From an uncultured Pseudomonadota bacterium (GTDB lineage: Bacteria > Pseudomonadota > Gammaproteobacteria > Burkholderiales > Methylophilaceae): DNA of 9,541 nucleotides. Positions 5,010 to 9,541 of this stretch are shown one piece after another. The notes beneath the pieces were generated by a model. The model was given only the letters and a program-made list of their open reading frames with translations, did no database searches and was not told the origin of the DNA. The DNA is taken from the NCBI GenBank assembly GCA_903860085.1, contig CAIOPD010000091.1:1-9541 (forward strand). The letters are read 5' to 3'. The position numbers and the translations under genes are program-made. Numbering within the stretch: position 1 is the first letter of the stretch; the number at the start of each line of letters is the position of its first letter.

Positions 5010-6025
5010 TGCATTACCCCCCGCCTAACCCTTGGGTCAGCCCAAGCATATGCCACATCTGCGACTAAATTTCCTATTAGTGTGAGAAGTGCCCCTATGG
5101 TCAGTATGCCCATAATGACTGGGAAATCACGCATTAATACGGCGTCATAGAATAGCTTGCCCATGCCGGGAATTGCAAAAATGCTTTCTGCGATGACCGA
5201 GCCACCAATTAAGCCAGGAATGCTTAAGCCAAAAATCGTAATTAACGGCAGTAAGGCGTTGCGTAAGGCGTGACCATAGACCACGCGATGCTCATTAAGA
5301 CCTTTAGAACGTGCTGTCGTGATGTAGTCTTGGTGAAGTACTTCAAGCATGCCGTTGCGTACAAATAAAGCAATGCCTGCTAAACCAGTGATAGCTGAAA
5401 TAAAAACAGGCAATGCTAAATGTTTAAGGGTATCTAAAGTTTTACCTAGCCAATGAAGGTGCTCATGGCCCAAACTTTGTAAGCCGGATATTGGTAGCCA
5501 ATTATGTTGTACTCCAGTCCAGTACATAAGCATTAATGCTAACCAAAATCCTGGAATAGCAAATCCTATAAAGACAAATAACGTGATGACCCTGTCAGCT
5601 AACTGGTTTTGTTTAAGTGCGGAAATCACCCCTAAAGGTAAAGCAATAGCGATAATTAAAATTAGGCTAAGGACATTGATGAGTAAGGTTATGGGTAGGG
5701 CTTCTTGAATCATACCGAGTGTAACGTTACCGTCTTTGTCTTTGGTTTGCCAAAAGACAGGGCGTTGGTGAGATGCAAACGATGTGCCAAAGTTTAGTGT
5801 GGCCATACGTTTCATCCATAAACTGTATTGCACAATAACTGGTTTATCTAAGCTATATAATTCACGCAATTTTTGTCTTGATTCTTCACTGGCTTTTGGG
5901 TTGAAACTGGCTTCACTGCTAGTTATATCACCAGGTGCTAGGTGCATAATCATAAACGAGATAAGACTAATGCCGACCAATAAAGGAATCATCCAAAAGA
6001 AACGTTTGAGTAAGTATTTAAGCAT
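5006..6025 (-). CDS. ABC importer permease, DppB/OppB type
   Basis: This is the partner permease of the same importer. From the ATG at 6025 it is 339 residues long. It starts MLKYLLKRFFWMIPLLVG, the typical first segment of DppB/OppB proteins, followed by a large periplasmic loop with HLAPGD (28-33) and further membrane segments (about 111-135, 144-169, 204-223, 257-280, 300-322). The EAA loop is at about 228-262, with DYITTARSKGLNEHRVVYGH as its core. An open frame continues upstream to an ATG at 6085, but those 20 residues have no match to family N termini and overlap the preceding gene, so I chose the internal ATG. The gap to the binding-protein stop is 11 nt; the ribosome site is weak. 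A short insertion, about residues 90-104 with KDKDGN, lengthens the periplasmic loop compared with short OppB forms. Confidence 0.91.
   Translation of the reverse strand: MLKYLLKRFFWMIPLLVGISLISFMIMHLAPGDITSSEASFNPKASEESRQKLRELYSLDKPVIVQYSLWMKRMATLNFGTSFASHQRPVFWQTKDKDGNVTLGMIQEALPITLLINVLSLILIIAIALPLGVISALKQNQLADRVITLFVFIGFAIPGFWLALMLMYWTGVQHNWLPISGLQSLGHEHLHWLGKTLDTLKHLALPVFISAITGLAGIALFVRNGMLEVLHQDYITTARSKGLNEHRVVYGHALRNALLPLITIFGLSIPGLIGGSVIAESIFAIPGMGKLFYDAVLMRDFPVIMGILTIGALLTLIGNLVADVAYAWADPRVRRGVMQ
5017..5026 (-). promoter_or_regulatory. G-rich ribosome binding site for the DppC-like gene
   Basis: On the minus strand AGGCGGGGGG ends 7 nt before the ATG at 5009. It lies inside the last codons of the upstream permease gene and is stronger than any other ribosome site in this operon. 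It includes a run of six Gs. Confidence 0.5.
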
Positions 6026-6036
6026 TTGGTATCGGC

Positions 6037-7710
6037 CTAGTGTTCGCTCATTTCTGAACGTGCATAGGCTTGAGGAATGTTCCACTCATAAGTGTTATGT
6101 CCTATCCCTGCAGGTGGCGCTGGGTTACTGATGCCCCTCACACGCTTATGAATAGCAGATAATCCATAGCCTGCAGACAAGTAAACAATAGGACTGTCTT
6201 CTAATAATATTGCTGAAAATTCATGGTAAATTTTCATACGTTTATCGGGATTAAGTTCTAATCGACCGGCTTCCAGTAATTTATCTACGCGCGGATTGCT
6301 GTAACTAATAAAATTGAATTGGCCTGGTGCTTGTTGGCTGGAATGCCAAATGCTGTATTGGTCTGGATCTAAAGATAAGCTCCAGCCTAGCACGACTACA
6401 TCAAACTCTTTAGGTTTAATAAAACGGCCTAGAAAACTAGCCCATTCTAGGACGCGAATATTGGCGTCTATCCCCACTTCTTTGAGTCGGCGTTGAATTA
6501 ACACGCCAGTCATTTCGCGCTCTTTATTTTGGTTAGTTAGGATTTCAAAGCTGAATGGCTTGCCGTCTTTATCAATAATGCCATCACCGTCGTGATCCTC
6601 ATAACCCGCGGCTTTAAGTAAGGCTTTGGCTTTGGCCGGATCGTAAGGGTAGGGTTTAAGTGCAGGATTGCTCCAGCGCGTGCCCGGCTTGTATGGAGAG
6701 GCGACTGGCTCACCTAGTCCGAGTAACACGCCGTCTATAATTTCTTGTTTATTAATGGCGTAATTGATTGCTTGTCGTACGCGTATATCATCAAAGGGTT
6801 TACGCTTAAGATTAAAGCCTAGATAGGTGTAACTATTTCCCAATTCTTTATATAAAGCTATATTTTTATTAAGCTCTGGGCGGGCAGGGAATATTCTGGC
6901 ATATTGAATTGGGTTTAGGCCCATTGAGTCAATATTGTCGGCACTTAACTCCAAGAATTGTGCAGCTTTGTCAGGAATGATGCGTGATAACAGGTGGTCA
7001 ATTTTTGCTTGACCTTGAGTAGCATTCACATTGCGAGTGAGTTTAAGATATTGGCCATTTTTCCATTGTTCTAATTTGTAATAATGGCTACCCACTGGAT
7101 TGCGTGCAAACGCAGTCGTGTTAATGTCTTGATCCTTGAGTAAATGCTTTGGTAGTATGTGCAATCCTGCCCAGGTATCAAGTGCTGGTGCATAAGGCGC
7201 TTTGTAGGTGACTCTAAAAGTGTTTGCATCTGGCGTCTCAGCTAGAGTTACTAATTTAAAATCTGATCCATAAGGGGTGCGGGTTTTTTCGTCGGTAACT
7301 TTTTGCCAAGTAAATAGGACATCATCGCTAGTTAACGGAGTATTGTCAGCCCATTTAAGATCTGGTTTTAGATGGAACGTGATAGTTCTTTGATCCGGAG
7401 AAATTTCCCACGATTTAGCTAATTCGCCCGTAAGTTCAAGGTTTTTGTCGTATTTAAGTAAACTGTTAAATATATTGCCTGCGATGGCAGAGGCCGCAGA
7501 TTCTCCAGCAATCATTGCAATTAATCCGCTCGGTTCGCCTGTCATGGCATCAATAAGCGTGCCGCCACTATTTGCCGGATAATCTTTGCTGTAGTCAATC
7601 TTATGGATTGATTTATTACTGGTTGAATCACCACAACCTACCATCAATGCCGTCAATATTACCCAAGTCATTACTTGTAATAGGTTGCGGGGATGTAGCC
7701 ACTTAACCAT
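6037..7710 (-). CDS. Family 5 solute-binding lipoprotein of the ABC importer
   Basis: The 557-residue protein should capture a peptide or similar solute and deliver it to the DppB/DppC-like permeases. The N terminus has basic residues, a hydrophobic stretch and a lipobox-like LMVGC with Cys26. Residue +2 is Gly rather than Asp, so transport to the outer membrane by Lol is possible. The SBP_bac_5 core begins near 48 (GGTLIDAMTGEPSGL), continues through LAKSWEISPDQRTITFHLK (97-115) and FDDIRVRQAINYAINKQEII (306-325), and ends with the DPDQYSIWHSSQ segment (448-459). An acidic loop DHDGDGIIDKDG (372-383) resembles a calcium-binding loop and is common in this family. The start lies 9 nt after the transglycosylase stop and has no clear ribosome site, suggesting reinitiation. 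Ligand unknown. Confidence 0.92.
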   Translation of the reverse strand: MVKWLHPRNLLQVMTWVILTALMVGCGDSTSNKSIHKIDYSKDYPANSGGTLIDAMTGEPSGLIAMIAGESAASAIAGNIFNSLLKYDKNLELTGELAKSWEISPDQRTITFHLKPDLKWADNTPLTSDDVLFTWQKVTDEKTRTPYGSDFKLVTLAETPDANTFRVTYKAPYAPALDTWAGLHILPKHLLKDQDINTTAFARNPVGSHYYKLEQWKNGQYLKLTRNVNATQGQAKIDHLLSRIIPDKAAQFLELSADNIDSMGLNPIQYARIFPARPELNKNIALYKELGNSYTYLGFNLKRKPFDDIRVRQAINYAINKQEIIDGVLLGLGEPVASPYKPGTRWSNPALKPYPYDPAKAKALLKAAGYEDHDGDGIIDKDGKPFSFEILTNQNKEREMTGVLIQRRLKEVGIDANIRVLEWASFLGRFIKPKEFDVVVLGWSLSLDPDQYSIWHSSQQAPGQFNFISYSNPRVDKLLEAGRLELNPDKRMKIYHEFSAILLEDSPIVYLSAGYGLSAIHKRVRGISNPAPPAGIGHNTYEWNIPQAYARSEMSEH

Positions 7711-7719
7711 TGGGTCTAT

Positions 7720-9534
7720 TTAAGAGGCGTTGTTAGGGGCGAAATTTAATATCTGACCAGGTTGAATTTGGTCGCTCATATTGCTATTCCAGCGCTTTAG
7801 ATCCGCGATAGAAATGTCATGTTTTTGCGCAATACTATAAACCGTATCACCCGGTTTAACCGTATAAGCTTTGGTGGCAATCTTTCTAGTATTCGCACTT
7901 TCTTTTGAAGGTGGCGCGCTTGTAATCATTAGTAATTGTCCAGTTTTCACATGTTTATTTTTGAGTGAGTTTAAGGTCATTATTTCTTTAACGCTGGTGT
8001 CATAATGCTTAGCAATTGATAGTAAACTTTCACCTTTTTTTACGCTGTGTTGCTTGCTATGTGGCGCTTCATCTTGATGGCTGACTTTATTGTCAGCGCT
8101 AGCTAGGTCAATATTAGCCGAATTTTGTTCGCTACTAACTTCTTTGCTAGCCTCTTTTACTACGTCACTACCAGTGACAGATATTTTTGTATCTGCTACT
8201 GCTACTTTAGATGTATTTACACCATCACTGTTGATAGGCACCAAAATGGTAGAAGAGTTCCTAATTTTTTTCTGATCAGGCAGGTCGTTGACGTCGCGTA
8301 ACTGCCCTAGCTTGATGCCAAATTTACTAGCTATGCTTTCCATGCGTTCGCCCCGTTTAGCGAAGTAAGTTTTCCAACTGACTAGGGGTTTGTTGTAGCC
8401 AGCTAAGTTAGTTCTAAATGCCTGTGCCGCAATAATAGGAAGTAGTAGCTCGTGTTTTTCATCACCGCCAGTAATGACGGGGCGGTTATAACTTGGGTTT
8501 AGGGCAAGGAATTCGCTGTCAGTAATTTCTGCGAGTTTAGCTGCTAAGTGTGCATCGATTTGTGCTGGTGCCGATACCTTTGCAAAGTAAGGTGTGTTGG
8601 CAATGGTTTGAATTTGGAGGCCGTAGTTACCAGGGTTGGTCATTAAGTTTTTAATTGCCTGCAGTTTTGGTACGTAGTTTTTTGTTTCTGGCGGTAGATT
8701 TAAACTTTCGTAATCGGTAGGTAAACCTAGTTTGCGATTTTTCTCAATCGCGCGCCCAACAGTTCCTTCCCCGGCGTTATAAGCAGCCAAGGCTAAATCC
8801 CAAGCACCAAACATGGCGTGCAATTTTTGCAGATAGGTGAGTGCCGCATCGGTCGCAAAGGTGATGTTGCGACGGTTATCAACCCACCAGTCCTGCCTAA
8901 GTCCGAAATGTTTTCCTGTAGAGGGAATGAACTGCCAAATACCAGAGGCGCGACCACTGGAGTAAGCCTGTGGGTTGTAGGCGCTTTCTATCATTGGCAA
9001 TAGCGCAATTTCTGTCGGCATGCCGCGCTTTTCTACTTCTTCAACAATATGAAACAAGTATCTTTGGCTACGCTCAACCATACGCTTCACATAGTCCGGG
9101 CGTGTGCTGTACCAGTTTTCATGTCGCTCAACTAGATTGGAGGTTGAGTCTGGCATGGCGTAACCGCTTTTGATGCGTTGCCATAAATCATCGTTATTAA
9201 TAATGATGATTTCCGGTTGAGCATTTGCACTCTCGTTTAGTTGGCTTTCAAAGGCGCTTCCATAGCGGTCGCTGAATGTGTTTTTAGCTGCTGAATCTTT
9301 AATTTCTTTGTCACTCAAAATGCGTGGCGCAGATTTTAAGCTGTCATCACTGAGTATCAAAATATCCTCACCTGCTAGGTTGGATTCTGCATACGCAATT
9401 GGCATGACTATCGCGGACAGTAAAATGCCTACCATCAATATCTTTTTTGAAGTCAAATTGTTCTGTGCGATGGGGGCGTAAAGGGAGAGTCTGCTAGACG
9501 CATTACGTAAGCGCAAAAAACAAAGGTGCAACAT
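7720..9534 (-). CDS. mltD: Membrane-bound lytic transglycosylase MltD-like, with LysM repeats
   Basis: The enzyme cleaves the glycan strands of peptidoglycan, releasing 1,6-anhydro-muropeptides. In the 604-residue frame, a signal peptide (about 28-49, ending AYA) precedes a linker. The lysozyme-like domain spans about 135-300: catalytic Glu183 in MIESAYNP, GIWQF (198-202), and AYNAGEGTVGRAI (251-263). Three LysM-type regions follow: a degenerate one at about 385-434, and clear ones at 496-537 and 557-599, each with the 'V..GD/ES..SIA' pattern. E. coli MltD is a lipoprotein, but no lipobox Cys follows this signal, so it is probably soluble in the periplasm. The start is uncertain. ATG 9534 would give a long n-region, TTG 9456 or ATG 9435 give a better signal peptide, and the frame stays open to the window edge. 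It heads the minus-strand operon; its promoter lies outside. Confidence 0.92.
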   Translation of the reverse strand: MLHLCFLRLRNASSRLSLYAPIAQNNLTSKKILMVGILLSAIVMPIAYAESNLAGEDILILSDDSLKSAPRILSDKEIKDSAAKNTFSDRYGSAFESQLNESANAQPEIIIINNDDLWQRIKSGYAMPDSTSNLVERHENWYSTRPDYVKRMVERSQRYLFHIVEEVEKRGMPTEIALLPMIESAYNPQAYSSGRASGIWQFIPSTGKHFGLRQDWWVDNRRNITFATDAALTYLQKLHAMFGAWDLALAAYNAGEGTVGRAIEKNRKLGLPTDYESLNLPPETKNYVPKLQAIKNLMTNPGNYGLQIQTIANTPYFAKVSAPAQIDAHLAAKLAEITDSEFLALNPSYNRPVITGGDEKHELLLPIIAAQAFRTNLAGYNKPLVSWKTYFAKRGERMESIASKFGIKLGQLRDVNDLPDQKKIRNSSTILVPINSDGVNTSKVAVADTKISVTGSDVVKEASKEVSSEQNSANIDLASADNKVSHQDEAPHSKQHSVKKGESLLSIAKHYDTSVKEIMTLNSLKNKHVKTGQLLMITSAPPSKESANTRKIATKAYTVKPGDTVYSIAQKHDISIADLKRWNSNMSDQIQPGQILNFAPNNAS

Positions 9535-9541
9535 AGTGAGG

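Noticed and set aside
6026..6085. Longer start for the DppB-like permease
   Set aside because: The extra 20 residues are polar, overlap the binding-protein gene and do not resemble permease N termini, while the internal ATG gives the standard one.
1..9541. CRISPR array, complete insertion sequence, rRNA or tRNA gene
   Set aside because: No regularly spaced direct repeats, transposase frame or cloverleaf was found on either strand.

Overview
The window looks like chromosomal DNA of an AT-leaning Gram-negative bacterium, most likely a betaproteobacterium. A Methylophilaceae-type methylotroph is my best guess, from protein character and gene neighbourhood only, and I could not check it by search. 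The envelope genes (periplasmic chaperone, enoyl-ACP reductase, lytic transglycosylase, peptide-type ABC importer) are all typical of a proteobacterium with an outer membrane.

Left part (1-1071) is accessory DNA. At the left edge is a C-terminal scrap of a site-specific recombinase on the minus strand (1-165), with stop codons where its catalytic part should be. From about 244 to 504 the sequence is crowded with inverted repeats. There are three hairpins and a strong intrinsic terminator that together could be a small structured RNA (about 224-358), then a second terminator (381-412), then an unexplained perfect 10-bp inverted repeat (418-456). After these comes the promoter of a ParD/ParE-like toxin-antitoxin pair (523-1071). 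That promoter is overlaid by TTAATCA sites spaced exactly one and two helical turns apart, a plausible autoregulatory operator.

Middle part (1072-3356) holds a 296-bp leader with a likely promoter and several small inverted repeats, then ppiD, a membrane-anchored periplasmic folding factor. A compact bidirectional terminator separates ppiD from the convergent minus-strand genes.

Right part (3357-9541) is one minus-strand series, read from right to left: an MltD-like lytic transglycosylase with LysM repeats, a family 5 solute-binding lipoprotein, two DppB/DppC-type permeases, and fabI. Gaps are 9 and 11 nt, then a 4-nt overlap, then 45 nt, so at least the first four genes look like one operon. 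No ATPase gene for the importer is present. A murein-cleaving enzyme encoded next to an oligopeptide-type importer suggests, as inference only, uptake of murein peptides or other wall-derived peptides.

No complete new multi-gene system is visible. The least explained stretch is the block of structured DNA at 224-504; the most testable functional idea is the link between the transglycosylase and the ATPase-less importer.
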